From positions 248,001-312,000 of the forward strand of contig MAAO01000008.1 in the NCBI GenBank assembly GCA_002163155.1: 64,000 bases of DNA. Direction: 5' to 3'. The position numbers were made by a program, and so were the translations under genes. This document shows, in pieces, positions 42,962 to 52,443 of the stretch; position 1 is the stretch's first letter, and every line of letters starts with the position of its first letter. Below the pieces are notes generated by a model. It saw only the letters and a list, made by a program, of their open reading frames with translations. It was not told where the DNA came from and made no database searches. Origin of the DNA: Halobacteriovorax marinus. GTDB lineage: Bacteria > Bdellovibrionota > Bacteriovoracia > Bacteriovoracales > Bacteriovoracaceae.

Positions 42962-43891
42962 CTAAAGAGAAACTTCGAAATATCTAGATGAAAATGTATC
43001 TAAATTTGAATTGTATTTTTTAAAACAAGATCTAATTTTCCCATTACTAAGTAACGGTTTTCCAATAATCTCATGTCCATCAAAGAACCATCTTCTCTTC
43101 ATAGGCCAAAAATATTTTGCTTTAAGTAATTTATTTAAATCATATTCAAATATCAAATGAAGGTTTTGTGAAAATAACTTTCCATCAACAAAGTCTAGGG
43201 AAGGCTCATGCAAAGCTTCTCTTCTTGTGTTTATAGAGGTTGTTTTAATTTTTTCAAGAGTTATTAAGTCTGCAACAAGTAGGCCCTCAAAAGCTCTCTT
43301 CTTAGATCCATAATTATAAGTCACATTATCGTAAGCAAGAAGTATTTTATCTTCCCATATTGCTAGGCCAGTTGCTCTAGAAATATGCCCTTTCTTATGT
43401 GGTAGAGAATATTCATTATGATCAACCATTTCACCAGTCTTCTTATTTAAAACAATTAAACCAAGTGAACCATGAGCAATAAAAATTTTATCCTGAATAA
43501 TTTCAATTTCAGAGGCTCTTTGATGTTTAAGAGAAATATTATCTTTACTTGTTTTGAAAATTGTAAGCTCATTTAAAGAGAGCTTATCGAGCACTAAAAT
43601 AGAGTTATTCGATAAGGCGTAGAGTTTATCTCCACTTTCTTTTAGGTCATGTATTTTAAGATCAAGCTGATCTAATGTCTTTATCTCGTCATTATCAAGT
43701 TTAGTAATGAAGTTTCCATTTTTTCTTGTTTTCCCAAAGATAAAAGTACTTGATCCTTCATAGAGTTTGATAAGGTTCTGCGATGACCTTCCATCAATTG
43801 TGATAATTGCATCTTTACATAATTTTTCTAAGTAAGTAGCTGCAATTGAATACTGGCTAAATGTAAGTAAGATTAAAACTAACGCTTTCAT
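42962..43891 (-). CDS. Exported beta-propeller-like protein
   Basis: The track start is 43972, but ATG 43891 with GGAG upstream opens the signal peptide (MKALVLILLTFSQYSIA), giving 309 residues. The mature part shows repeated strand pairs of the type 'KLYALSNNSILVLDKLSLNELTIFK', 'KIFIAHGSLGLIVLNKKTGEMVDHNEY' and 'KILLAYDNVTYNYG', as in quinoprotein/WD-like propellers that carry 'g.lyv......l..ld..tg' blades. No catalytic residues are evident. Two cysteines lie near the ends. Role unknown. Confidence 0.55.
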   Translation of the reverse strand: MKALVLILLTFSQYSIAATYLEKLCKDAIITIDGRSSQNLIKLYEGSSTFIFGKTRKNGNFITKLDNDEIKTLDQLDLKIHDLKESGDKLYALSNNSILVLDKLSLNELTIFKTSKDNISLKHQRASEIEIIQDKIFIAHGSLGLIVLNKKTGEMVDHNEYSLPHKKGHISRATGLAIWEDKILLAYDNVTYNYGSKKRAFEGLLVADLITLEKIKTTSINTRREALHEPSLDFVDGKLFSQNLHLIFEYDLNKLLKAKYFWPMKRRWFFDGHEIIGKPLLSNGKIRSCFKKYNSNLDTFSSRYFEVSL

Positions 43892-44091
43892 AGGAGTCTC
43901 CAAAAATAAGTATCTATTAAAGATAACAGGCCTAAGAATAATTAGCAAACATAGAGCAATACCCGAGTACAAACATAAACTTAAAAACAGGAACGAGATG
44001 ACTCAAGTAAAATACTTCGGATAGTAATCTGAAGATAAATTTATATTCTTAAAGCTATCTGTGACTTTTATTAATGATAAAATAGACAATA

Positions 44092-45894
44092 ATGGACGAA
44101 CACTCAACCCTAGACTTTCATTTTACCTGCGAAGAAGAGAACTTTGATTCTCTTCGTGAATACTTCATAGAAGGTATCAATATTGACTGTCAAGATGATG
44201 ATGGCGAGACAGCTCTGTTCAATGCAATAACTAATCAATCCATGCGCATAGCAGACATTCTCCTCTCACTAGGAGCAAATCCAAGCCTTGGAAATACTAA
44301 GAGTGATTACCCTCTACATATTGCTGTAGAAGCTCAGAATATGTACCTAGTGAAACTTCTACTATGGAACGGAGCGAGAAGTATGATCGATGAGAGGAAT
44401 TCCTGTGGAGATACCTGTCTTCGTATAGCTTGTAAGTTAAACAATGATGAGATCGTTCAAATGCTACTCAATTTTGGCGCTAAACCAAATAAGAGTCTAG
44501 AAGAGAAAAATGAATTAGACATGGCCTTTGAACAAGAGAATCAAAGTCTTATCAAAAGTCTTGTCAGTGTCACTGATGTAGAGAGTTTAAATACAAAGAA
44601 TCAATTCGGCGAAGACTATGTTGAGTTAGCAATAAAGCTCAAGGCTCCAGAGCTCATAAAACACCTCATCAAACATGGTTCTAAAATTGATGAGAGCCTC
44701 ATTTCAAAGTTATCAGTAGACAATGAGCAAGATTTCATCGATTCCCTACTCGACATGATAGAGAATGAGCTTGAAGATGAATTCATTGACCAAGAAGATC
44801 AAAAAGTTTATCTCTCAAATTTAAAACAATGGATAGAAGACGAGAACACTTGGGTAAATGGACTCCAAACACTTTCTGAAGAATTGATTAAAATAAAAGG
44901 TATGAAGTGTGAGTTCAAAGAGAAAATTGAAATAGTTAAAGGAAAAGTTGAACTCAACCTCAGTATGATGTCCCTTGAATCTAGAGTTGAACACATTAGA
45001 GATTATATAAGAATAAAAGGAAAACCAATCATAGAAAGTGAAAGTATTGCTATAAAGGTAGCGCAACCTATACCACCCAAGAAAGAGGTACCTGAAGTAA
45101 ACAATGCTAAAGATCAAGTTTCCCTAGATTTTGAGCTGGCACTTAAGGATCAAAATATAGAAAAACTCACAGAGCTGTTAGATAGTAATTTATTACAAAG
45201 AAGTTTTAAAGTTGACGCCAATACGCCTGCGCTACTCTACGCTTCTACTACAAACAATCTTCAACTATTTCACCTACTTTTTAGAAATAAAGTCTACAAC
45301 AATCAACTTAAAGAATTAAAGTACTGCTGGAAAATTGCAAAGAAGCACGAAAATCAAAACATCGTGGCCTATTTAAAAATTTTAGGTTTTCCCGATCCTC
45401 CTCTTGCAAAAAGCGGCAAAAATGTAGATCCAAAGAATGAGCTCTTCTTAGCCTGCAAACTCAATGATGTGGAATTTCTCGAAGAGAAATTAGAAGAGGG
45501 TCTAAACCTCGATGGTTTTTACAACCATGAAACTCTGCTCACTCTAGCAGGCAGATCCGGAGCAGAAAATTGCCTAAAATACATATTAGCAAATGGTGGC
45601 AAAGTTAATTTAAAAAATGAAAAGGATGAGACCGCTCTCTTTACAGCTGTCCTAAAAGAGAGTCCGCAGTGTGTTGATATACTCATTGCTGCAGGAGCGA
45701 AACTAGACTCCTGGAACAAAGGACTTACCCCTCTTATGATGGCAGCGGCGAAAGGTAACAGTAATATCGTCTTTAAACTTCTCACAGCTGGAGCTGATAA
45801 ATCCAAGAAAACTACAAAAGGAATAAGTGCAGAACGAATGGCAAAAGTAAAAGGCCACGAAGAGACAGTACTTTTAATAGAGCGATGGAAATAG
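44092..45894 (+). CDS. Ankyrin-repeat protein
   Basis: A 600-residue cytoplasmic protein. Residues 1-215 contain about six ankyrin repeats ('DDDGETALFNAITNQSMRIADILLSLGANPSLGNTKSDYPLHIAVEAQNMYLVKLLL'). The middle (about 245-325) is helical, with a 'hxhKG' motif recurring: 'LIKIKGMKCEFKEKIEIVKGK' and 'YIRIKGKPI'. Residues about 345-600 have further ankyrin repeats ('NEKDETALFTAVLKESPQCVDILIAAGAKL'). The same KG motif occurs in the HD-GYP/ankyrin protein at 37093. The gene overlaps the following STAS gene by 10 bases, so they are translationally coupled and probably interact. Confidence 0.8.
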   Translation: MDEHSTLDFHFTCEEENFDSLREYFIEGINIDCQDDDGETALFNAITNQSMRIADILLSLGANPSLGNTKSDYPLHIAVEAQNMYLVKLLLWNGARSMIDERNSCGDTCLRIACKLNNDEIVQMLLNFGAKPNKSLEEKNELDMAFEQENQSLIKSLVSVTDVESLNTKNQFGEDYVELAIKLKAPELIKHLIKHGSKIDESLISKLSVDNEQDFIDSLLDMIENELEDEFIDQEDQKVYLSNLKQWIEDENTWVNGLQTLSEELIKIKGMKCEFKEKIEIVKGKVELNLSMMSLESRVEHIRDYIRIKGKPIIESESIAIKVAQPIPPKKEVPEVNNAKDQVSLDFELALKDQNIEKLTELLDSNLLQRSFKVDANTPALLYASTTNNLQLFHLLFRNKVYNNQLKELKYCWKIAKKHENQNIVAYLKILGFPDPPLAKSGKNVDPKNELFLACKLNDVEFLEEKLEEGLNLDGFYNHETLLTLAGRSGAENCLKYILANGGKVNLKNEKDETALFTAVLKESPQCVDILIAAGAKLDSWNKGLTPLMMAAAKGNSNIVFKLLTAGADKSKKTTKGISAERMAKVKGHEETVLLIERWK

Positions 45895-46790
45895 ATTTTA
45901 AATTTAAGATTTATCAAAAAGAAGACTTTGTTCATATTGTTCTTAGTGATGAACTAAAGGCCTCATCCATTGAACTATTTAGTGAAGAGGTGATTAATTA
46001 CCTTGTATTCCCTCAAAGTGTAGTCATTAATTTCTTTGCTGTGGATAGTGTTTCAGATGAATGGATAGATTATCTTATTAAATTTAAAAACTTTATTGAG
46101 CTCTGTGGTAAGAAGTGCTCACTTATCTATATTAACCATATCGAATCTACTCTAAGTTCACTAAAAGAAAATGAAGAACAAATTGTTCACTCCATCTCAA
46201 GGTCACAATACTTAGGAATCAATTCATGTTATGTAGAACAAGACGAAAAGAACCTTTCCTACGCTAATATCATGAACTACCTTGTTCACTATAATTATTT
46301 AAAGTTCACGGGAAATCTTCCTAACAAGGCCAAGAAACAATTACACACTAAAGTAGTTTTTGAATATGACATTTTCTCATACTTTGAAGTGAATGCTAAG
46401 GATTACTCCTTCATCCTCTCATTTGAGTTTGATAAGTCTAACATTGATCACAATCCCATTATCGTAGACAAAGTTAATTATAAATTGGAAGTCACAAGTT
46501 TTCTACTCGACCTCAAAGAACACCTCTATATAGTTTTTGGAAGTACAGAGGGCTTCAAATCGAATAACCCAAGAATCACTGATTCAGAAAATGTCAGTGA
46601 AATTAGACTTAGAAACGAAAAAGAAAATGTTCCCATCTCAGAAACTAAACAATTTCTCATCCCTCTAAAGCTAAATGAAGACTGCGTTGTCACAATCGGT
46701 CTCTATCTTCCTAAAAAATTAGAACTTCTTGAGAGATTCTTTCTAAGGTCAGGAATCTATAATTTAAAAGATGAACAGAAAAGTCTTTAG
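45885..46790 (+). CDS. STAS-domain protein with unknown C-terminal domain
   Basis: A 301-residue protein. Residues 1-105 show a STAS/anti-sigma-antagonist-like fold ('FVHIVLSDELKASSIELFSEEVINYLVFPQSVVINFFAVDSVSDEWIDYLIKFKNFIELCGKKCSLIYIN'). The usual phosphorylated Ser position appears to be in 'VDSVSDEW'. The C-terminal 190 residues are beta-rich and unassigned. Its start lies inside the ankyrin gene. STAS proteins relay partner-switching or chemotaxis-like signals; the direct partner here is probably the ankyrin protein. Confidence 0.6.
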   Translation: MEIDFKFKIYQKEDFVHIVLSDELKASSIELFSEEVINYLVFPQSVVINFFAVDSVSDEWIDYLIKFKNFIELCGKKCSLIYINHIESTLSSLKENEEQIVHSISRSQYLGINSCYVEQDEKNLSYANIMNYLVHYNYLKFTGNLPNKAKKQLHTKVVFEYDIFSYFEVNAKDYSFILSFEFDKSNIDHNPIIVDKVNYKLEVTSFLLDLKEHLYIVFGSTEGFKSNNPRITDSENVSEIRLRNEKENVPISETKQFLIPLKLNEDCVVTIGLYLPKKLELLERFFLRSGIYNLKDEQKSL

Positions 46791-46835
46791 AAACAATCAA
46801 AGAGAATTGTGCCCACTTTCTGTCCACCCTAACAA

Positions 46836-47768
46836 TTATTTAACTAAAAACTGTACTTCGAGTTCAATTTCTTCAGAATCTTTTGAAACTGTAATGTATT
46901 TTTCTATGAGTGGATGATTCCCGGGTTCAAAACCGCTCTTTGGAAACCAATTTTTATAAATTTCTAAATAGAGTTGTAAGAGTTTTGAGCTATCTCCCTT
47001 AAAATAGAAACAAGCATACTTACCTTTTGGAAATTTCTTAACATTAAAGTCATCACCAACCTTAATCCCCTCCTCCAGTAATACACAAGCATCATAACGA
47101 CACTTATCCTCTGGAGTTATTTGCGGATTATCATGACCAATTCCAAACATTTCAAATCGTTCTCTTTCCATTGGAAGATACATCGCTTTTTCAATGAGTT
47201 TCTCCCAAGTGCTATGAATTGATTCTTTTACATATCCTTTTTCACTTCTAAGATAAATGACTTCTCTTTCTGCTATATCCTTAATTTCAGCGTTCATTAG
47301 AACCTCCTTATAATGTTCCAAACTTATTTTTATAAGCTCTGGATCAGGATATAGGTCCGTAACGTTAAAATCTTTTCCATATTTGCTTTTGATTTTTCCA
47401 ATCTTGCTATTTTTAGACACTTTACCTTTAATAACATCTCCTGGAGTTACTCCAAAATAAATTTTAAAGGCCTTAGAGAGGTTTGCTTGGGTTGAATATC
47501 CACACATAAGAGAAATTTCTGCAATAGATGTATCACCCTTGGAATATGCAAGTAGACAAACCGCTTTCTCTAAACGTTTTCTCTTAATAAAATCCCCGGG
47601 GGTTTCTCCCATATATCCAGAAAAGATACGATGAAAGTGAAATTCACTTATTCCACAATGCCTAGAGACTTCCACCCAATTAAAACTCTCCTCCAAGTGA
47701 TCTTGGATATATTTAATTGAGGCCATAATTTTTCTTTCATATTCATTCATTGAGGACAGTTTAACCAT
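46836..47768 (-). CDS. AraC-family regulator with GyrI-like effector domain
   Basis: A 310-residue regulator. The AraC double HTH is N-terminal (residues about 10-110: 'NWVEVSRHCGISEFHFHRIFSGYMGETPGDFIKRKRLEKAVCLL' and 'SIAEISLMCGYSTQANLSKAFKIYFGVTPGD'). The C-terminal 150 residues, 'REVIYLRSEKGYVKESIHSTWEKLIEKA' to 'FPKSGFEPGNHPLIEKYI', are the GyrI-like/AraC effector-binding domain of the Rob/SoxS-relative type that senses small molecules. It is last in a closely spaced minus-strand group (Cti, Cys protein, DUF6653-like), suggesting a common transcript. Confidence 0.88.
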   Translation of the reverse strand: MVKLSSMNEYERKIMASIKYIQDHLEESFNWVEVSRHCGISEFHFHRIFSGYMGETPGDFIKRKRLEKAVCLLAYSKGDTSIAEISLMCGYSTQANLSKAFKIYFGVTPGDVIKGKVSKNSKIGKIKSKYGKDFNVTDLYPDPELIKISLEHYKEVLMNAEIKDIAEREVIYLRSEKGYVKESIHSTWEKLIEKAMYLPMERERFEMFGIGHDNPQITPEDKCRYDACVLLEEGIKVGDDFNVKKFPKGKYACFYFKGDSSKLLQLYLEIYKNWFPKSGFEPGNHPLIEKYITVSKDSEEIELEVQFLVK

Positions 47769-47801
47769 GTAGAGGAATTAAGTAAATTAATTCTTAAATA
47801 C

Positions 47802-48278
47802 TTACTTTCTAAGAGCTGAATAGTCATCATAGATCCAAACCATTCGATCGAGAAACCACATTTTACCTATATATAAAATGATAGTACCTAAGATAGTCAT
47901 ATGAATATCTTGATTTACGACACCCCATACTAAGTTGGCCAGACCTGAAAACGAGATAAGTGTTGTAAACTTAAGAACGAGGGAATGCTTTGCTTTAAAT
48001 TTGTCACTGTCTTCATTTATCCAAACTTTCTCACCTAGAACAGCTTTTGAGGCCCACGAGGTTTGGAATGTAGGCTTTGAAAAAAGTCGAGGGTTAAGCC
48101 ATAACCAGACAATGGAAGTGAATATAGGGATAACTGAAAATTTTCCAACGTAATGAATACTCCAAAAGGCAGCAATTACAAATGGAAGAGTTGCGAAACG
48201 AGTCCACACGCTCCAAGGGTTAGAGTGCTTATCCCAGACTTCATCAGTCATATAAAATATTTTTTGTAGAGTCTTCAT
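47802..48278 (-). CDS. Small membrane protein (DUF6653-like)
   Basis: A 158-residue protein with about four hydrophobic segments. 'WDKHSNPWSVWTRFATLPFVIAAFWSIHYVGK', 'WLWLNPRLFSKP' and 'SWASKAVLGEKVW' match my memory of DUF6653, a family of small membrane proteins of unknown role. It lies 13 bases after the Cys-rich protein gene and 33 bases before the AraC gene, all on the minus strand. Confidence 0.65.
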   Translation of the reverse strand: MKTLQKIFYMTDEVWDKHSNPWSVWTRFATLPFVIAAFWSIHYVGKFSVIPIFTSIVWLWLNPRLFSKPTFQTSWASKAVLGEKVWINEDSDKFKAKHSLVLKFTTLISFSGLANLVWGVVNQDIHMTILGTIILYIGKMWFLDRMVWIYDDYSALRK

Positions 48279-48291
48279 TTTTTGGCCATAC

Positions 48292-48696
48292 TTATTTTAA
48301 ATCAAACTCTAAAATCTTAGAGCAAATAATTTCATTATATCTGTCTATCATAGAGTCAACACAATAGGAATTACTCGTCTTTTTACAATAGAAGTATTCT
48401 TTTTTCACACTAACACATGTTTTCGTCCACTCAAAAGGTCTCTCTTTAAAGTGCTCACTCCATTTTTCTAGCTCTAGACCCATGAGTGTTTTCATACATT
48501 CTAAATCTTCGTAGTATCTCTTCCTATTTGATTTTGTACAAGCAGAAAGTTTATGCTTCTTACAGTGAAAGTACTCAGTCTTAGTAGCGAGGCATAGGTA
48601 TTGCGTGAGTGCAACTTTTTGACTTTCGAGCGATTCATCATTAGCAAGACTAAAATCAATTGTTAAAATATTTAGGAATATAAAAGCAATCAACAT
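48292..48696 (-). CDS. Small secreted protein with two copies of a four-cysteine module
   Basis: A 134-residue protein with an N-terminal signal (MLIAFIFLNILTIDFSLA). Two similar units of about 40 residues follow: 'YLCLATKTEYFHCKKHKLSACTKSNRKRYYEDLEC' and 'KTCVSVKKEYFYCKKTSNSYCVDSMIDRYNEIIC'. Each has four cysteines at matching spacing around a shared 'EYF.CKK' core, so each unit should form two disulfides. I do not recognise the module. It lies 17 bases after a Cti gene, so it may be an accessory of that enzyme. Confidence 0.6.
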   Translation of the reverse strand: MLIAFIFLNILTIDFSLANDESLESQKVALTQYLCLATKTEYFHCKKHKLSACTKSNRKRYYEDLECMKTLMGLELEKWSEHFKERPFEWTKTCVSVKKEYFYCKKTSNSYCVDSMIDRYNEIICSKILEFDLK

Positions 48697-48713
48697 GAAT
48701 ATTTTCCTTTTAA

Positions 48714-51182
48714 TTAGTAACTTTTATATCTATTTAAATCAAATATTCCTGCTTCTATAGGAGACACTCTCTTGGCCTCATCCACATAGAAATCAAACTC
48801 TTTCCAAAAGTCTTTATTTCTTCTAGAGACACCATACTTCTTAACGAATGCTAAGTAGTCATCCTCAGCTCCCGTTAAGTCTCTAAGATCTTTTAGAAAC
48901 TCTTGAGATGACTCTAATTTAACTTTGAAAAAGAAGTTTGGATAACTTCCAATGAAATTTCTATGAAACTCTAAAGTATCTTTCTCAGGCCAAAAGCTTG
49001 CTTCTTCTTCAAAGAGATAATTTACATTATAGTGCGCCTTATTGTGGACTATTGTGTAGGCCCTAGACTCTCCTTCATTTTCAATTCGAAGAAAACTTAC
49101 ATCCGGCAATTGATTAGCAAACTTTCCTACTTTAGAAGTTACACTTCTAATCTCTTTTTCAAAATCTAAATATGATTCTATTCTAGATATCGTTTTTAAA
49201 AACTTATACCCACAACAATTTAGATCATCTTCTACCCCGGCCGCTGGACCTAGAGAATTAAAGACTTTATTTAAAAACTGTACCTTAGAATTAGTTTTAA
49301 ATACCTTATTATAAGAAATCTCTGACTTAATTTCATTTCCTAAATAGGGGTACTTGTGTTTCATTTTATAGTCAGCTGCGTGACCAAGATACAAAGAAGG
49401 GAGTCTCATCATTAAGAAACGCGCTAAGTAAGAGGGTTTTCCATTTTTGATATTTAAAGACCAACTAGTTCTTATGGCCTCTCGCTCAGACTTTGGTAAG
49501 AAAGATAAGGAGAGATCTTGGGCATTAATTCTAGAAGTCTCCATATACATCCTACTTTTTAAATGATGAGGAATTGCTCCATATACATTGTAGCCAACAA
49601 CAAGATTATAGAAAATATCTTCAAATATTGGATAATCAACAACCCAAAGAGTTTTTGGTATTCCACCACGTCTTCCTCTTACAACTGAAGCACTATTGTG
49701 GTGTCTATAGATGGTTAAGAAGGCATTTGTATTTTCTTTATTTCCCTTCCAAATACTATTAATTCCTAGTGGTGCACTATTTGCGTAGAGTTTATTGCGA
49801 GCTTCTCTATAGATTTTATGAGAGGTATTGAATTTTGAAAATGTTCTCCACTTACTTCCTTCAGAAGCTGGAGGGCTCATATACTTAGCGTACTCATTTA
49901 AAAAATCTTCATTATTTATAGTTGGATCATGATCAGGATCAATAAAGAAATTCCAAAAATGATCATCAATAACATTCACCGCAACTTGACCCTTACAAAC
50001 AGGTCCTCTTATAAAAGACATGAAAAAGAACTGTGCTTCATTTAAGAGAAACTTGTAGCGAGATTTCGCTGGAATCTGTGAGAATGTTAAAAAAGGATTG
50101 GGAGAAGTTACTTTATTATAATCGGGAAGAACTACAATCTCATTTTTCCATTTAGCTTTGTAGAATAATTCATTAAAGAGTTCTATTTTTTTATCACTAA
50201 ACTCGTAGGTAATATGTGTTTTATGTACAATAGTTTCTTCAATTTTTACAAAGCGGTAATAGAAAGAAGCTACGCCAGGATCTCCGTAGGGTCTCACTGT
50301 GGCAATTTCATCAACTTTACCAATTGCTGTTTTTGAGCGAACGAGTCTAAAGAAACTTGTGGGTTCTGATTTAAAGTAAATATGAGCTAGAAATAAATGT
50401 TCATAGAGGTATCTTGAAGAAAGTTTTTCTTTATTAGATCTTCCATTAAAGAGAGTTTCAAACTTTTCTATTTCATTAATAAAATTATCAGAAAGAAGAG
50501 CTTCCTTTTTGTCTTTTAGAGTTGTTTGTCCATATGGTCCAATCGCCCCATCTTTAATCCAATCTGATAAGTTTACATAATCTTCACGCTCTAGTTTTGG
50601 TAACCCATATGGCATCTTCGCCCATGGCCTCCTTTTTAAATGATGATCAATTCTACTTACTTTAATTTTTCTATTTCTATTATGTCTTAACTTTATTGAA
50701 GAGCATCGATTTCCATCTTCAGCTTCATAGACAATACTTGTATCTGTTGAATAGATATCATCTTTATAAGTTTTTAAAACTTTATGCAAAACAGAGTCAG
50801 TTGAAACCTCATCTTTCCTATTGTGAATAACAGAGAAGAAGTCTTTCTCTCTCCAGCCTTCTATAGTGTTTTCGTCTACAAAGAGTCGCGTCGGTTCTGT
50901 AGCACTCATTCTTGAAACGTCATAAACTTCAGTTTCATTCGCCCCTCTAATCAGTCCATCATAGGACGAAAGTTTAAGCTGACAGGGGGAATTATAACAA
51001 GAATGGCAGGCCACACATCTTTTATTAAAAATTGGTTGAATAGTTGATAAGTAATGATCTTCACTAACCGAGGCCGTAGTTCTAGTTACGCTTGTAGAAT
51101 TGTATTCATAGACTACAAAGAATGAAAAAATAAATATACTAAAAGTAATAAGAGAAACTGCAATAGTCGAATTATTTTTCAA
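48714..51182 (-). CDS. cti: Fatty acid cis/trans isomerase
   Basis: An 822-residue exported protein with an N-terminal membrane anchor (about residues 8-25) and a haem c motif CVACH at 56-60 within 'RCVACHSCYNSPCQLKLSSYDGLIRG', the diagnostic start of Cti enzymes. Other conserved parts: 'RRPWAKMPYGLPKL', 'RPYGDPGVASFYYR', 'RGPVCKGQVAVNVIDDHFWNFF' and 'IEAGIFDLNRY'. Cti converts cis to trans double bonds of membrane phospholipid acyl chains in the periplasm, a rapid response to solvents or heat. A second, shorter paralog is at 55846. It probably heads an operon with three small genes. Confidence 0.9.
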   Translation of the reverse strand: MKNNSTIAVSLITFSIFIFSFFVVYEYNSTSVTRTTASVSEDHYLSTIQPIFNKRCVACHSCYNSPCQLKLSSYDGLIRGANETEVYDVSRMSATEPTRLFVDENTIEGWREKDFFSVIHNRKDEVSTDSVLHKVLKTYKDDIYSTDTSIVYEAEDGNRCSSIKLRHNRNRKIKVSRIDHHLKRRPWAKMPYGLPKLEREDYVNLSDWIKDGAIGPYGQTTLKDKKEALLSDNFINEIEKFETLFNGRSNKEKLSSRYLYEHLFLAHIYFKSEPTSFFRLVRSKTAIGKVDEIATVRPYGDPGVASFYYRFVKIEETIVHKTHITYEFSDKKIELFNELFYKAKWKNEIVVLPDYNKVTSPNPFLTFSQIPAKSRYKFLLNEAQFFFMSFIRGPVCKGQVAVNVIDDHFWNFFIDPDHDPTINNEDFLNEYAKYMSPPASEGSKWRTFSKFNTSHKIYREARNKLYANSAPLGINSIWKGNKENTNAFLTIYRHHNSASVVRGRRGGIPKTLWVVDYPIFEDIFYNLVVGYNVYGAIPHHLKSRMYMETSRINAQDLSLSFLPKSEREAIRTSWSLNIKNGKPSYLARFLMMRLPSLYLGHAADYKMKHKYPYLGNEIKSEISYNKVFKTNSKVQFLNKVFNSLGPAAGVEDDLNCCGYKFLKTISRIESYLDFEKEIRSVTSKVGKFANQLPDVSFLRIENEGESRAYTIVHNKAHYNVNYLFEEEASFWPEKDTLEFHRNFIGSYPNFFFKVKLESSQEFLKDLRDLTGAEDDYLAFVKKYGVSRRNKDFWKEFDFYVDEAKRVSPIEAGIFDLNRYKSY

Positions 51183-51340
51183 GAAAATATCCTCATGATA
51201 GTGGCCAAACTAGATTTCTGCTCTTAGTCATTTTATCATAAAAAGAAATTCTATACGAAAGTTATTTAGTCGGAAGTTTTTTCATAAAAACATAGATACT
51301 CAAGTATTGATTTAAAAGTGAGACAAAGTAAAATTCAAAT

Positions 51341-52312
51341 TCAATCTCTACAGGTTTCGTAATTACTCGGAGTACAAAGAGTTAAGCCTGTATAATTATT
51401 AGTTCGTACCTCTCGACCAAGATTTATATCTAATAAAATGTCTAGAACCCAAGCTCCCATGTCTCTTGGGCGTTGACCAACATTACCTGCTGAATATCCT
51501 TTCTCGAGCAGAGTGATTTGAGAATCTATTGTATCAATAGCAAAAACAGAGACATTTGATTTTCTATTCTTCCTAAAGAATTGATCAACTGAATTCATAT
51601 AGACGTTGGCATTCTCCTGGGGCCAAGATCCCATGACTACTATTGTAGGAACAAGGCCATCACTTGTTTTAAAATTAAGAGATCTTATCAAGTGATTGAG
51701 AGTTATCTGAAAATTTTCGATACTATAAATGGGACAGTCTAAATTCATTCTGTAATATTGATTTCCTTGTTTCGACATATATTCTAAGAATCCTTTAATT
51801 CTTAGATTTAGATTATCAGAATAACGATAGCCACTGATAAGGCAAAACTCTCTAGGCTCAGGAGAGCTTTTGATCATAAGTTCAGCAAGCTTATAACCTA
51901 GGTCATAATTATTTGTCCCTATATAAGCTTTTCGAATTTTTGGATTGAACGAAAGAACTTCTTTAGTTAAGTCAGAATCAAATGTCACGACAGGAATGTT
52001 TGAAGGAATAAAGGATTCAATAGTTTTTCGAGTAGAATCTGAATTGATAACAGAAATGGCTATACCATTAACTCCCATTTTTACGAGTCTTTTGATTTCT
52101 CTTTCTTGAATTTTTGGTCTTGCTGCTCGAACTTCAACAAATATACATTCAACATTCTCAAGCTCCCTGGCCCTCTTTAAACACCCTTCTTTAACGAGTT
52201 GAAAGAAAGGAAGGTTTGTATCTTTTGCAACCACACCAAAGCGATAGATTTTCTCTTGAGTATAAATTGAAGAATTCAAGAAAAAGAGAGCAATAAGAAT
52301 TAGCTTATTCAT
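51341..52312 (-). CDS. Orphan periplasmic sugar-type binding protein (RbsB/LacI-like)
   Basis: A 323-residue protein with a signal peptide (MNKLILIALFFLNSSIYTQ). The type I periplasmic fold is plain: 'RFGVVAKDTNLPFFQLVKEGCLKRAREL', 'MGVNGIAISVINSDSTRKTIESFIPSNIPVVTFDSDL', 'AYIGTNNYDLGYKLAELMI' and 'VSVFAIDTIDSQITLLEKGYSAGNVGQRP'. These are signatures of the ribose/galactose class (Peripla_BP_4). No permease or ATPase is nearby. It has a pair of C-terminal cysteines. Ligand likely a sugar or autoinducer-like molecule. Confidence 0.82.
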   Translation of the reverse strand: MNKLILIALFFLNSSIYTQEKIYRFGVVAKDTNLPFFQLVKEGCLKRARELENVECIFVEVRAARPKIQEREIKRLVKMGVNGIAISVINSDSTRKTIESFIPSNIPVVTFDSDLTKEVLSFNPKIRKAYIGTNNYDLGYKLAELMIKSSPEPREFCLISGYRYSDNLNLRIKGFLEYMSKQGNQYYRMNLDCPIYSIENFQITLNHLIRSLNFKTSDGLVPTIVVMGSWPQENANVYMNSVDQFFRKNRKSNVSVFAIDTIDSQITLLEKGYSAGNVGQRPRDMGAWVLDILLDINLGREVRTNNYTGLTLCTPSNYETCRD

Positions 52313-52443
52313 TCTGAAATTCTAGATTAAAAGTATTGATAAATTATGAAAAGGTTAGAAAATTAAGATAGAGGTAAGACCACTAACCAAAATTCTCCAT
52401 TTAAACTTAAATCAAGGACTATATGTATTTTAAATGCCACCAG

